A stretch of 64,000 bases of DNA from CBDCBA01 sp965214125. Lineage in GTDB: Bacteria > Planctomycetota > Phycisphaerae > Tepidisphaerales > Tepidisphaeraceae. The DNA is taken from positions 1 through 64,000 of the forward strand of contig CBDCBA010000032.1 in assembly GCA_965214125.1 (NCBI GenBank). The letters are read 5' to 3'. Positions 9,449 to 18,282 of the stretch are shown here, in pieces. Below the pieces are notes generated by a model that made no database searches, had not been told where the DNA came from, and saw nothing but the letters and a program-made list of their open reading frames with translations. The position numbers were made by a program, and so were the translations under genes. Every line of letters starts with the position of its first letter. Position 1 is the first letter of the stretch.

Positions 9449-11035
9449 TCATGGCGCCGAGTCGCCTGTTGCCAGTTCGCTGGCGATCTTGCCGCTCAGG
9501 GCCACCAGCGGCAGGCCGCCGCCCGGGTGCGTCGCGCCGCCGGCGTAGTAGAGATTTGCGATCGACTTGTCGCGGTTCGGCGGCCTGAGGAACGCCTGCA
9601 TCCGGCTGTTGCTGCCCACGCCGTAAATGCTCCCGGCGTTGGCGCAGTAGCGGTCGCGCAAGTCGCGCGGCGTCCAGCGATCTTCAGCGACGATCCGTTG
9701 CGACAGGTCCGTGAGGCCGAACTTCGTTTCGAGCAGGCGGATCACCCGGTCGCGGTACGCGGGGCCCTCGACATCCCAATCGATGCTCGCGCCGCGACCG
9801 GCCAGCGGCGGAGCGCTGACAAGGACGAACAGATTCTCGCAGCCCGGCGGCGCCTGGGTCGGGTCGGTGCGGCTGGTGCAGCAGACGTAGACACACGGCT
9901 CGAGCGGGACAGTTTGCGTCTCGAACATGCTCTTCAGATCACCGCCGGGGGCGAGATAGTCGAGCGGCATGCACTTCGTGTGGTGCGTCAGCGTCGGCAA
10001 CCCGTCGCGCACCGCCAACAGCAGGACCATGCCGCTGCCACCGGGGTCGAGGGCGTCGAGCCTGGCGTCGGGCCACCTGGGGCGGTCGGCTGGGGCGACG
10101 AGCGAGCGGAGACTGCTGATGACGTCGCCGTTGCAGATCACGGCGTCGGCGTCGAGCGTCTCGCCCGACGCGAGCGTCACGCCGGTCGTGCGGCCGTGCT
10201 CGACGTTGATCGTTGCGACCGGCGCGTCGGTACGAATCGTCGCGCCGTTCTCCACCGCGAGGCGTTGCAGTTCCTCGGCCAACCGGTACATGCCGCCCTT
10301 GACATACCAGCCGCCAAAGTGCGTTTCTGCGAACGGGATGACCGCCAGCGTCGCCGGGGCCTTCCACGGGCTGGCGCCGCTGTAGGTCGCGTACTGGTAG
10401 AGCACCGCTCGCAACTTCGGGTGCCTGACGTGCCGGTCGACGAGCTTCGCGTACGTGCCGAACATGCCGATGCGCAGCGGCACGGTCAGCATCGCCAGCC
10501 CCTGGCGCGGCGAGAGCTTGCGGGCCATGATCTGCTCGGGGCTTTGCGTCAGGAACAGCTCGCCGGCTAACTCCCAGATGCGGCGGCCTCGATCAAGGAA
10601 CCGTTTGAAGCCGTCGACATCCTCCGGCGCCAGCTTGCGGACGCTGGCGAGCGTATCGGTCTTATCACGGTGGAGCGCGAGCGTGTCGCCATCGGGCCAG
10701 TCGAAGCGGCTGACCGGATCGAGCCGGACGAGGTCGAGCCGATTGGCGAGCGTCGTGCCGCCGGCTTTGAAGAGGTCCTCGAAGACGAACGGCAGCGTCA
10801 GGAGGGACGGGCCGGTATCGAAGGTGAAGTCGCCCGCGGGCGAGGGCAGGACGCGCCGGTTGAGCTTGCCGCCGATGCGGGCGTTCTTCTCCAGGAGCGT
10901 GACCGACCAGCCCGCCGCAGCGAGGCGGATCGCGGCGGCGAGCCCGCCGACACCCCCGCCGACAATCGCGGCCGAACGTCCGGGAACGCGGTGGACGGCC
11001 TGTCGCGCCGCGGCGGGTTCTGCGGGATTGGCCAC
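9449..11035 (-). CDS. CrtI-family FAD-dependent desaturase/oxidoreductase
   Basis: A 528-residue phytoene-desaturase-like flavoprotein. The FAD-binding Rossmann motif is at residues about 24-52 (IVGGGVGGLAAAIRLAAAG, then LLEKNARIGGK). The C-terminal family signature is NLYYAGGATHPGGGLPL. Length fits CrtI, CrtN and CrtD proteins, which desaturate or oxidise carotenoid-type polyenes at the membrane. No other carotenoid gene is in the window, so substrate and pathway are not established. It is transcribed divergently from the pseudopilin gene across a 182-base gap. Confidence 0.85.
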   Translation of the reverse strand: MANPAEPAAARQAVHRVPGRSAAIVGGGVGGLAAAIRLAAAGWSVTLLEKNARIGGKLNRRVLPSPAGDFTFDTGPSLLTLPFVFEDLFKAGGTTLANRLDLVRLDPVSRFDWPDGDTLALHRDKTDTLASVRKLAPEDVDGFKRFLDRGRRIWELAGELFLTQSPEQIMARKLSPRQGLAMLTVPLRIGMFGTYAKLVDRHVRHPKLRAVLYQYATYSGASPWKAPATLAVIPFAETHFGGWYVKGGMYRLAEELQRLAVENGATIRTDAPVATINVEHGRTTGVTLASGETLDADAVICNGDVISSLRSLVAPADRPRWPDARLDALDPGGSGMVLLLAVRDGLPTLTHHTKCMPLDYLAPGGDLKSMFETQTVPLEPCVYVCCTSRTDPTQAPPGCENLFVLVSAPPLAGRGASIDWDVEGPAYRDRVIRLLETKFGLTDLSQRIVAEDRWTPRDLRDRYCANAGSIYGVGSNSRMQAFLRPPNRDKSIANLYYAGGATHPGGGLPLVALSGKIASELATGDSAP

Positions 11036-11217
11036 CCCCGAGCGTAGAACGCGGTCGGCCGCTTCTCCCCCGACTAGGCGAGCCCTCGTTAGCGCAATCT
11101 TGATGCGAATCTGCCCAAGTTCTGGGGGTTCCGCTCCTACGGTTGCATCCGCGACAGCCCCGCCGGCCCCGCGCGAATCTTCCCGCCCCGCCCACCACCG
11201 CCCTGCACCCCACTTCC

Positions 11218-12306
11218 ATGATTCAGACCTCCCCCCGCCGTCGCGGCTTCACCCTTGTGGAGCTGCTCGTCGTGATCGGCATCATCGCGTTGCTGATCGG
11301 CATCCTGCTGCCGACGCTGAGCCAGGCCCGCAAGTCGGCCAAGAGCGTGGTCTGCCTGAGCAACCTGCGCTCGATCGTGCAGGGCCAGATCCTCTACACA
11401 ACGCAGTGGGACGGCTGGATGCCCGGCAGCCCCAGCACCAGCGGCAGCGGCGAGTACGAGGGCGTTTTCAACCCGGATCCGGCCACGGACTCGCGGCACC
11501 CCTACACGGTCGACAACCTGCCCCAGCGCATCGGCCTGTTCGACTACGTCACGCCGTCGGCCGAGATGATGGACATCGCGTTCAACGAGGGCCCGACCAT
11601 CGATGATCGCGTGGAGCGGTACCGGCAGCTCATTGGTCCCGGCAGCGTCTTCGCCTGCCCGGAGAACACCGCCGAGGCCGTCGCCTTCACCGGCAGCGGT
11701 GGCCCGGACGTGGGCCCGCTGCCGTTCAACAGCTACAGCACGAACCTGACCTTTATGTGGAAGATGCCCGCCGTCGCCAGCAGCGGCGACTCGCGCAAGG
11801 GCCGCACCAACGTCCCCAGCTTCGGCGGCGCGGTGGTCGACATCGCCCAGGGGTACGCCCCGAAGGTCAGCAAGCTCGGCGGCGCGTCGCTCAAGGTCGT
11901 GCTCGCCGACGGCGCCCGGTACCTGCGCAACCGCTACCCGACCTACAACCTTGGCGTGGGCAACAGCTACGGCGGGAACTTCAGCGACTACGGCCCGTGG
12001 TGCCGGTTCTCCAACGGCATGAACCGCGAGATGGCCGCCGGCAACGGCGGGTCGGCCGACTTCGACCCGCGCACCCTCTGGGCCCGCCACGGCAGCGGCC
12101 AGGCCTTCGCCCAGGGCGGCGCCTTCGAGAGCAACTACGCCTTTGCCGACGGCCACGTCGAGAAGCTGAACGATCTTGAGGCCTCCAACCCGGTCTTCTG
12201 GATGCCGATCAACAGCCGCATCAAGGAGGGCCAGGTCCACGCCGACGTGGTCGACGAGTTCATTCAGGACGGCTTCACCAACGGCTACTGGGCCGTGCCG
12301 CAGTAA
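11218..12306 (+). CDS. Type II secretion-like pseudopilin with planctomycete C-terminal motif
   Basis: A 362-residue protein. It begins with a type III (prepilin) signal, RRRGFTLVELLVVIGIIALL, with cleavage expected between Gly and Phe and a methylatable new N-terminus. The hydrophobic helix is followed by a long extracellular domain ending in NYAFADGHVEKL, the H/DG-type motif seen at the end of the large planctomycete family of such proteins. ATG 11218 was chosen because it directly precedes the basic signal; codons upstream are proline-rich filler. Planctomycetes carry many paralogues; the role is assumed to be an envelope or secretion-linked pseudopilin. Confidence 0.85.
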   Translation: MIQTSPRRRGFTLVELLVVIGIIALLIGILLPTLSQARKSAKSVVCLSNLRSIVQGQILYTTQWDGWMPGSPSTSGSGEYEGVFNPDPATDSRHPYTVDNLPQRIGLFDYVTPSAEMMDIAFNEGPTIDDRVERYRQLIGPGSVFACPENTAEAVAFTGSGGPDVGPLPFNSYSTNLTFMWKMPAVASSGDSRKGRTNVPSFGGAVVDIAQGYAPKVSKLGGASLKVVLADGARYLRNRYPTYNLGVGNSYGGNFSDYGPWCRFSNGMNREMAAGNGGSADFDPRTLWARHGSGQAFAQGGAFESNYAFADGHVEKLNDLEASNPVFWMPINSRIKEGQVHADVVDEFIQDGFTNGYWAVPQ

Positions 12307-12374
12307 GGCTGCAACGGCGTGAAGGCGAGGCCGCGGCCGGCTCGTCCCGGCGCTCGCTTGGACAGATTGCACCG

Positions 12375-12398
12375 AACGCCCGGCCCACGCCGGGCGTT
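12375..12398 (+). terminator. Rho-independent terminator after the pseudopilin gene
   Basis: A perfect 10-base stem (AACGCCCGGC / GCCGGGCGTT) with a CCAC loop, followed by CTTCGCTT. It is 68 bases past the stop codon and ahead of the sigma factor gene. The T-tract is weak, as usual in high-GC genomes. Confidence 0.7.
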
Positions 12399-12427
12399 CT
12401 TCGCTTGCACGCGGCCGTCCTCTTATA

Positions 12428-13192
12428 GTGTTGCACCGCCGTTCCCGTCGGGCACCGCCGCCGCCCCGCTGCCTCCTCTATCCGTTGCCGCCGACCGACC
12501 TGAAAACCTCCGATCCCGGCGCGACCTCCGCAGCCGACGCGGCGTCACCGACGCCCGAGCCCGCCGTTGGTCCCGAGCCCGCCGACGAGAACCCCGGCGC
12601 CGCCGACGCCGAGGCCGTCAATCGTTGCCTGGCCGGCGACCCGACCGGCTTCGAGCAGCTCGTCGAGAAGTACAACCGCCAGGCGATCGTCGTCAGCTAC
12701 CGGCTGCTGGGCAATCAGGATGATGCCAAAGACGCCGTTCAGGACGCGCTGGTCAAGGCCTATCGCTCGCTCGACACCCTCGAGCGTCCGGCGGCGTTCG
12801 GCGGGTGGCTGATGCGCATCGTCACGAACGTGAGCCTGAACTTTCGGCGTGGCCGGCGGCTGCGCATCGCCCAGCCGCTCGACGGGCAGGTGGCCGAGCA
12901 CCTGGGCAATCCCGCCGCCGCCGACCGGCCGATGCCTGGCCATGGCCCCGACTCCCTCGCCCAATCAGGTGATCCCAGCCGGGCGGCCGAGGGGCGCGAG
13001 CTGGGCGAGGCGCTGCGCGAGGCGCTGAAGCAGTTGCCGGAAAAGCAGCGAAACGCCCTGATTCTTTTCACAATCGAGGAGTTGCCGCAGAAGGAGGTCG
13101 CCGACCGGCTCGAGTGCAGCGTCGAGGCGGTGAAGTGGCACGTGTTCCAGGCGCGGAAGAAGTTGAAGGACCTGTTGAAGACGGCGATGTAA
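12428..13192 (+). CDS. ECF-type RNA polymerase sigma factor (RpoE-like)
   Basis: A sigma-70 family factor of about 254 residues. Region 2 is seen in FEQLVEKYNRQAIVVSYRLLGN, DAKDAVQDALVKAYRSL and GGWLMRIVTN; region 4 in LPEKQRNALILFTIEELPQKEVADRLECSVEAVKWHVFQARKKL. The linker of about 45 residues is Pro/Ala-rich, as is an N-terminal tail of about 60 residues. The start is uncertain: GTG 12428 gives the longest form and TTG 12485 a shorter one. The next gene is probably its anti-sigma factor. The target promoters are unknown. Confidence 0.85.
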   Translation: MLHRRSRRAPPPPRCLLYPLPPTDLKTSDPGATSAADAASPTPEPAVGPEPADENPGAADAEAVNRCLAGDPTGFEQLVEKYNRQAIVVSYRLLGNQDDAKDAVQDALVKAYRSLDTLERPAAFGGWLMRIVTNVSLNFRRGRRLRIAQPLDGQVAEHLGNPAAADRPMPGHGPDSLAQSGDPSRAAEGRELGEALREALKQLPEKQRNALILFTIEELPQKEVADRLECSVEAVKWHVFQARKKLKDLLKTAM

Positions 13193-13433
13193 GTCCGATA
13201 ATCCCCACGTCTGCCGCTTGGCGCGTCTGAGTTAACTTTTCCGGGTCCGCGGCGATTCGTCCGGTAATTCAAGTTGTCCTCCTCGTCCGACTAACCTGAC
13301 AAGGCGAGACGTGTCCGAAGGGAAGCGGTGGCCCTTTCCGCCGCACAGTTCGACTGAACAGTCATCATCAGCCTGGCATTGGCCGACGCGGGGAGAAACG
13401 CGCACGGCGGGGCAGCAGTTTTTCCGCAGCACG

Positions 13434-14219
13434 ATGTCGTACTCGGCGCCTTCATCTTCCAACGCCCTCCAGCCGCCCGCCGATCTCGATCCGCGCGAGG
13501 CGTTGGAGTTCGAGGTCAGCCAACTGGTTGACGGCACGCTCGACCCCCGCCGCCGCCCCGCCGTCGAGGCGGCGCTGGCGCAGGACTCCGCGTTGGCCGC
13601 CCTGCGCGATGAGCTCGTCGCGGTCGACACGATGTTCCACCGCACCCCGGTGCCGGCGGAGCTGGATCGCGCCTCGAAGAGCGTGGTCTCCGGCGTGATG
13701 GCCGCCGTCCACGCCGACGTGGCGAACGACGAGGTCGTTGCCGCGGTGCCGGGCTCGTCGTCGGCGAGCTGGTGGCGCACCTGGGGTATGACCGCCGCTG
13801 CCGCCGCCGCCGCGCTGGCGGTGGGCGTGAGCATTGGCGTCTACAACGGCACCCGGCCGAACACGCCGACCGACACGATCAACACGGTTGCCCAAACCGA
13901 CGGCGACGCGACCCGCTCGCCTTTGAACGAAGAGCCGAGCATCCTGCGCATCGAAGGCCCGGCCGTCGCCGGCGCGTTTGCGGGCTCGGGCCAAGCAAAC
14001 GTCGATGGCCCCGTCCGTCCCGGCGAAACGTCGACCCTGAGCGTCAACGCCGTCGTCGGCCCGCACATCGCCTCCGCCTACGCCCCCGAAGACGGCGTGG
14101 CCGCGGGCACCGTCGAGACGCCCTTCCCCGACTACGCCGCCATCTACAACGCGGGTGTCGTCGTCGAGGTGCCGAGCAAGGTCAGCATCGTCTCGGCCAA
14201 CTTCGCCGCGACGGAGTAA
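13434..14219 (+). CDS. Probable membrane-anchored anti-sigma factor
   Basis: A 261-residue single-span protein. The N-terminal segment EFEVSQLVDGTLDPRRRPAVEAAL resembles the sigma-binding helices of anti-sigma factors. A transmembrane helix follows near residues 118-140 (GMTAAAAAAALAVGVSIGVY). The outer domain has no recognised fold. The HxxxCxxC zinc motif is absent. The gene directly follows the ECF sigma gene on the same strand. The start is ambiguous: ATG 13434 lacks a ribosome site, while GTG 13311 has AAGGCGAG upstream but would add 41 uncharacteristic residues. The function rests on position plus the N-terminal pattern. Confidence 0.6.
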   Translation: MSYSAPSSSNALQPPADLDPREALEFEVSQLVDGTLDPRRRPAVEAALAQDSALAALRDELVAVDTMFHRTPVPAELDRASKSVVSGVMAAVHADVANDEVVAAVPGSSSASWWRTWGMTAAAAAAALAVGVSIGVYNGTRPNTPTDTINTVAQTDGDATRSPLNEEPSILRIEGPAVAGAFAGSGQANVDGPVRPGETSTLSVNAVVGPHIASAYAPEDGVAAGTVETPFPDYAAIYNAGVVVEVPSKVSIVSANFAATE

Positions 14220-14227
14220 CAGCCCGC

Positions 14228-15010
14228 TCACCGCCGCAGGACGCCGTAGCGGAAGATCGTCCACAGGATCTTGTAGCCCGCCCGCACGGTGCCGCTCAGG
14301 GTGCCGGTGATCTTGCTTACGCCCACGCGCTCGCGGTAGCGGGCGGGCACCTCCCGGACGCGCAGCTTCCGCCGGGCGGCCTTCACCTGCATCTCAACCG
14401 TCCAGCCGAAGTCGGGGTCGCGCATGCCCAGGGCCTGGAGCTGATCCCACGCGATGGCCCGGAACGGCCCCAAGTCGGTGTGGCGGGCGCCGAATAGCAC
14501 GCGCATCAGGAAACACGCCAGCTTGTTGCCGTAAATCGCCTGCGGCAGCAGCGCCCCCTTCGGCTGGTCGGTCAGCATGCGGCTGGCAAGGACGAAGTCC
14601 GCCTCCCCCGCCAGGATCGGGCCGACGACCTCGCCGAGCTGCTCGGGGTGATCGCTGAAGTCCGCGTCGATGAACGCCACCACGCGCGGCGGATCCTTGG
14701 CGATCTCCGCCAGCGCCGCGAGGCAGGCGCTGCCATACCCCTGGCGCGGCGCGGGCACCACCGTTGCCCCGAACTTGCGGGCGACGTCGGCGGTGTAGTC
14801 GGTTGAGTTGTTGTCGGCGACGACGACGCGGCGGTGCCACGCGGGCGGCAGCGCGTCGATCACGCGGCCGATGCTCGACTCCTCGTTCCACGCCGGGATG
14901 ACCACCGCCACGTCCGCCCGGTCCACCGCCGTCGCCGCGGATGTCGCGGTGGTGGTGGGGGTGGGGGTGGGGGTGGTGGTGCCCGACCGTTCGCTGGCAC
15001 AGGAAGTCAT
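14228..15010 (-). CDS. Family 2 glycosyltransferase (DPM1/undecaprenyl type)
   Basis: A 260-residue GT-A glycosyltransferase. Motifs are VVIPAWNEESSIGRVIDAL, the donor-binding VVADNNSTD, and DAD in VAFIDADFSD for the metal. There is no C-terminal membrane domain, which fits dolichol- or undecaprenyl-phosphate sugar transferases. The N-terminus after ATG 15010 contains a Thr/Pro run coded by GGTGGG-type repeats. A start at 15079 would overlap the neighbouring epimerase gene and was not used. It is convergent with the anti-sigma gene, 8 bases apart. Confidence 0.8.
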   Translation of the reverse strand: MTSCASERSGTTTPTPTPTTTATSAATAVDRADVAVVIPAWNEESSIGRVIDALPPAWHRRVVVADNNSTDYTADVARKFGATVVPAPRQGYGSACLAALAEIAKDPPRVVAFIDADFSDHPEQLGEVVGPILAGEADFVLASRMLTDQPKGALLPQAIYGNKLACFLMRVLFGARHTDLGPFRAIAWDQLQALGMRDPDFGWTVEMQVKAARRKLRVREVPARYRERVGVSKITGTLSGTVRAGYKILWTIFRYGVLRR

Positions 15011-15065
15011 CCCGTTATCGTACGAACTGGATCGACCGACGTCGAAGAATCGAGCGGGAGGTTCG

Positions 15066-16097
15066 TCAGCCAAGGCCAAAGCGATAGACCGTCGCGTGGC
15101 GATACGTCGCCCCCGGTTCGAGGCGGGCGCTCGGAAACCCCGGCTGATTCGGAGCGTCGGGAAACCCCTGCGTCTCCAGGCAGAACGCCGCGTGCTGCGG
15201 ATGGCCGCCGACCTCTGGGCTGCCGTCGAGCACGTTGCCGGTGTAGAACTGCACGCCGGGCTGCGTCGTCTCGACCTCCATCGTGCGCCCGCTGGTCGCC
15301 TCGGTCACGCGAGCGACGGGGCGGAGCGTGCCGCTGTCGCCGTTGAGTACCCAGCAGTGGTCGTACCCGCCGGCAGCGGCGAAATCCTGGCCAATCGGCT
15401 TGGGCTGGCGGAAGTCGAAGGGCGTTCCCGCGACGGGCCGCCGCTCGCCCGCGGGAATCTGCGTGGCATCCGTCGGCAGGTACGCGCCGGCGTTGAGCGC
15501 GACGACGTGGTCGTGTATCAGCCCCCGGCCGGCCAGGTTGAAGTAGGCGTGGTTTGTGAGGTTGACGACCGTGGCCCGCGCGCCGGTGTTGGTCGCGGCG
15601 TACTCGATCCGCAGGCCGCCGTTGTCGTCAAGGGTGTAGGTCGCCGTCGCCACGAGGGAGGACGGGTATCCCTCGTCGCCGTCGGGACTGTCGAGCGCGA
15701 ACGTGACGGACGGGCCATCGCTCGACGCCGACCAGAACCGGCTGTGAAACCCGCCGGGGCCGCCGTGCAGGTGGTGGCCGTTGTCGTCGTCGTTGCACGC
15801 GAGCGTGAAGTCCTCGCCGTCGAGCGAAAACCGCCCACGGTCGATCCGGTTGGCGAAGCGGCCGACGCTCGCGCCGAAGTACGGCTTGTTACGCGCGTAC
15901 TGCCGCGCGTCGGCGAAGCCCAGGCAGACGTTGGCAGCGTTGCCGTCGCGGTCGGGCGTCCAAATCGCTTCGATCGTTGCGCCCAAATCGAGCAGATCGA
16001 CGCGAACGCCACTGGCCGAAGTCAGGCGAAACCGGGTGATTGCGCGGCCATCATCCAGCGTGGCGGCGTGTTCGGTGCGGACGGGAGAGTCGGACAT
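15066..16097 (-). CDS. galM: Aldose 1-epimerase (mutarotase)
   Basis: A 343-residue GalM-family protein that interconverts alpha and beta anomers of hexoses. Family motifs appear in order: GRFANRI, HLHGG, NLTNHAYFNL (substrate His), YDHCWVL, ETTQPGVQFYTGN (catalytic Glu region) and CLETQGFPDAPN. No signal peptide is seen, so it is cytoplasmic. It lies a few kilobases from the LacZ gene but is not in the same operon. ATG 16097 begins a typical N-terminus. Confidence 0.93.
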   Translation of the reverse strand: MSDSPVRTEHAATLDDGRAITRFRLTSASGVRVDLLDLGATIEAIWTPDRDGNAANVCLGFADARQYARNKPYFGASVGRFANRIDRGRFSLDGEDFTLACNDDDNGHHLHGGPGGFHSRFWSASSDGPSVTFALDSPDGDEGYPSSLVATATYTLDDNGGLRIEYAATNTGARATVVNLTNHAYFNLAGRGLIHDHVVALNAGAYLPTDATQIPAGERRPVAGTPFDFRQPKPIGQDFAAAGGYDHCWVLNGDSGTLRPVARVTEATSGRTMEVETTQPGVQFYTGNVLDGSPEVGGHPQHAAFCLETQGFPDAPNQPGFPSARLEPGATYRHATVYRFGLG

Positions 16098-16335
16098 TTC
16101 GCGGGAAGCATATCGCGTGGTCGTTCGGCTCGCGTGGCCTGTCGATCCCGTCGCTTGCGGCGAACCGGGTTGATTCTCGAGGCCAGCCAGCGCGGCGGAT
16201 GAACAAATCTTGCCCCGCGTCGTTTAACCGCCTGACGCCTTGACGCGGCCCACCGCCGAAGGCATCATCAACCTCGCGCGGCGGAGTCGCGCTGACATCT
16301 CACCCTTTCGCATGACCCGCACACGGAGGTGCCTG

Positions 16336-17877
16336 GTGCATCCGAACCCGAATCGATCGACCCGCCCCGCCGCCGTTGCCGTTGCGTCGCTCGACGCGAC
16401 AGACCTTGTCGTCCAGACGCGTCTCTTCCACCGCCCGCGCACGAAGCTGGCCCTCTGGCTCGCCGCCGGCACGTTCGCCGCCGGCGTCCTCGCGGGGAAC
16501 GCGTACGGCCAGAGCACGCCCGCCCCGGCCACCGTCGGGCAGGACGTGATCGCCGACCGCCAGTTCACCGGCCTGGCCAAGCGCGACGGCGTCGTCGTCC
16601 GCAGCGGGCCCGGCGAGGGCGAGTTGGCCGTCGCGACGCTCAACGTGGGCGACGAGGTCGTCGTCGTCCACCGCCGCGACCCGTTCCTGCGCGTGCTGCC
16701 GCCGGCGGGCACCTTCTGCCTGGTTCCCAAGGCCCGCGTCAACGTGAGCGGCCCGGCCAGCGGCGGCATGCAGAGCGGTCGCGTGGTCGAGGCCGCCCCG
16801 GTTCGCGTCGGCAGCACCCTCTCGACCAGCATCGGCTCGACCGCCCTGCGCCTCGCCGCCGGTGACGAGGTGCGCGTGATCGGCGAGGAGGGCATCTACT
16901 ACAAGATTGAGCCCCCGAAGCTCGTCTTCTTCTACGTGAGCCTGAGCGACCTGAAGAAGGGTCGCGAGGTGCGCGTCGAGGAGACTCCGATCGGCTGGGT
17001 CACGAGCGACATCGCCCCGCCCGCCGAGATCGCCGGGCCGGCCGTTGCCGAGGCGGCGCCGCCGATCGAGGTGGATGGCGCCGCCGATGCCGCCCCGCCG
17101 ATCGCGATGGCCGACGGCTCGCTTCCGCCGGACGCGATCATCGAGGATGGCCTCGACACCGAAGCCGAGCAAGAGGCCACCCCGCCCGCGGCGCCCGCGG
17201 CCACGGCTGCGTTGCTGGCCGAGTTCGAGGCGCTCAACGAGCGTTACTTGGTCGAGGCGGAAAAGCCGCTGGTCGAGCAGCCGCTCGACACGCTGGAGGC
17301 CGACTACACCGCGTTGGTCGCCAGCGCAACGGAGATGGGCGAGGCCGGCGACGCCTCGGCGAAGGCGCTGATCCCGATCATCGAGACGCGCCTCAAGACG
17401 ATTGCCATTCGCCGCACCGCCCTTGACGATCTCCGGGCCGTGGAGGCGATGCGCGACCGCCTCGCCGACCGCCAGTTGGAGCTTCAGGCCGAGAAGGAGG
17501 AGCTCGCCGAGCGGGCCGAGCGGGCGAACGTGCAGGTGTACGAGGCGGTTGGGCTGCTCGTGCCCAGCACGTTGCAGGTGCGCGGCGGCACGCTGTTTCG
17601 CCTGTGCGACCCGGAGACGCGCCGCACCGTGATCTACCTCAAGGCCGATGGCGACGCCGCGCGAACGCTCGCCGGCAACCTGCAACGCTTCATCGGCGTG
17701 CGGGGCGAGGTGGTCAACGACCGCGTGACCGAGATGAAGTACGTGAACGTGAGCGAGTCGGCCGTCGTCGCGCCGGAGGACGTCTTCGGCAGCGTGGCCG
17801 CCCGGATCATTCCGCCCAGCCTGCTCGACACCGCCACCGCGTCGGCCGACACCGGCTCGGCCACGGGCGAGCGGTAG
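16336..17877 (+). CDS. Secreted SH3-domain protein with C-terminal helical region
   Basis: A 513-residue exported protein of unknown role. GTG 16336 was chosen because GGAGGT sits five bases upstream at 16325-16330; the ATG at 16312 lacks such a site. A hydrophobic segment (LALWLAAGTFAAGVLAG) ends near AYGQ, giving a signal peptide or anchor preceded by about 35 polar residues. Two SH3-like segments follow (KRDGVVVRSGPGEGELAVATL and ALRLAAGDEVRVIGEEGIYYKI). An acidic Ala/Pro linker, a long helical section and a small C-terminal alpha-beta domain complete it. SH3 modules in exported bacterial proteins often bind peptidoglycan. A terminator follows. Confidence 0.75.
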   Translation: MHPNPNRSTRPAAVAVASLDATDLVVQTRLFHRPRTKLALWLAAGTFAAGVLAGNAYGQSTPAPATVGQDVIADRQFTGLAKRDGVVVRSGPGEGELAVATLNVGDEVVVVHRRDPFLRVLPPAGTFCLVPKARVNVSGPASGGMQSGRVVEAAPVRVGSTLSTSIGSTALRLAAGDEVRVIGEEGIYYKIEPPKLVFFYVSLSDLKKGREVRVEETPIGWVTSDIAPPAEIAGPAVAEAAPPIEVDGAADAAPPIAMADGSLPPDAIIEDGLDTEAEQEATPPAAPAATAALLAEFEALNERYLVEAEKPLVEQPLDTLEADYTALVASATEMGEAGDASAKALIPIIETRLKTIAIRRTALDDLRAVEAMRDRLADRQLELQAEKEELAERAERANVQVYEAVGLLVPSTLQVRGGTLFRLCDPETRRTVIYLKADGDAARTLAGNLQRFIGVRGEVVNDRVTEMKYVNVSESAVVAPEDVFGSVAARIIPPSLLDTATASADTGSATGER

Positions 17878-17918
17878 AACCGAACCGAACGGCAACAGCG
17901 CATTTTCTCCCCTCTGGA

Positions 17919-17942
17919 GGCCCGCGGATTGTTCCGCGGGCC
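17919..17942 (+). terminator. Terminator after the SH3-domain gene
   Basis: A perfect 10-base stem (GGCCCGCGGA / TCCGCGGGCC) with a TTGT loop, followed by TTCTTC. It lies 42 bases past the stop codon. Confidence 0.75.
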
Positions 17943-18021
17943 TTCTTCATGCGCGGCCGATAAGGCGCCGCCGCCGTGCCGCCCAACCGAAGGATCCGAT
18001 ACACGTTGTTGGAGACCTCTG

Positions 18022-18282
18022 ATGACACCGACGCCCGTGCAAATCTCGCAGAGCGTGGCCCAGCAGGGGTTGAGCGGCATCGCGGCCATCGATCAGGCGA
18101 AGCGCCGGCGCGCCCAGGCCAACGCGGTGGAGCAGAAGGCGACGCAGCCTGCCGAACGCCCCTCCGCGGACGCGGTCGCCCCCGTTGCGCCCGCGGACGA
18201 GTCGCCCGAAACCGACCTCGACCTGCGCGAGCACGCCCCCGGCGATGCACCTTTGCGCGCGCGGCTGGATACCCGCGCCTAA
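18022..18282 (+). CDS. Small hypothetical protein
   Basis: An 86-residue hydrophilic protein with no recognised domain. The N-terminal half is a likely amphipathic helix (VQISQSVAQQGLSGIAAIDQAKRRRAQ); the remainder is Ala/Pro/Glu-rich and probably disordered. GGAG lies seven bases before ATG 18022, which supports translation. It follows a terminator, so it has its own transcript. Its last bases overlap the restored 3' end of the convergent LacZ gene. Confidence 0.5.
   Translation: MTPTPVQISQSVAQQGLSGIAAIDQAKRRRAQANAVEQKATQPAERPSADAVAPVAPADESPETDLDLREHAPGDAPLRARLDTRA

Noticed and set aside
16300..17895. 531-codon minus-strand frame opposite the SH3-domain gene
   Set aside because: No domain, signal peptide or start site, and its composition mirrors the plus-strand protein, which has a strong GGAGGT site.
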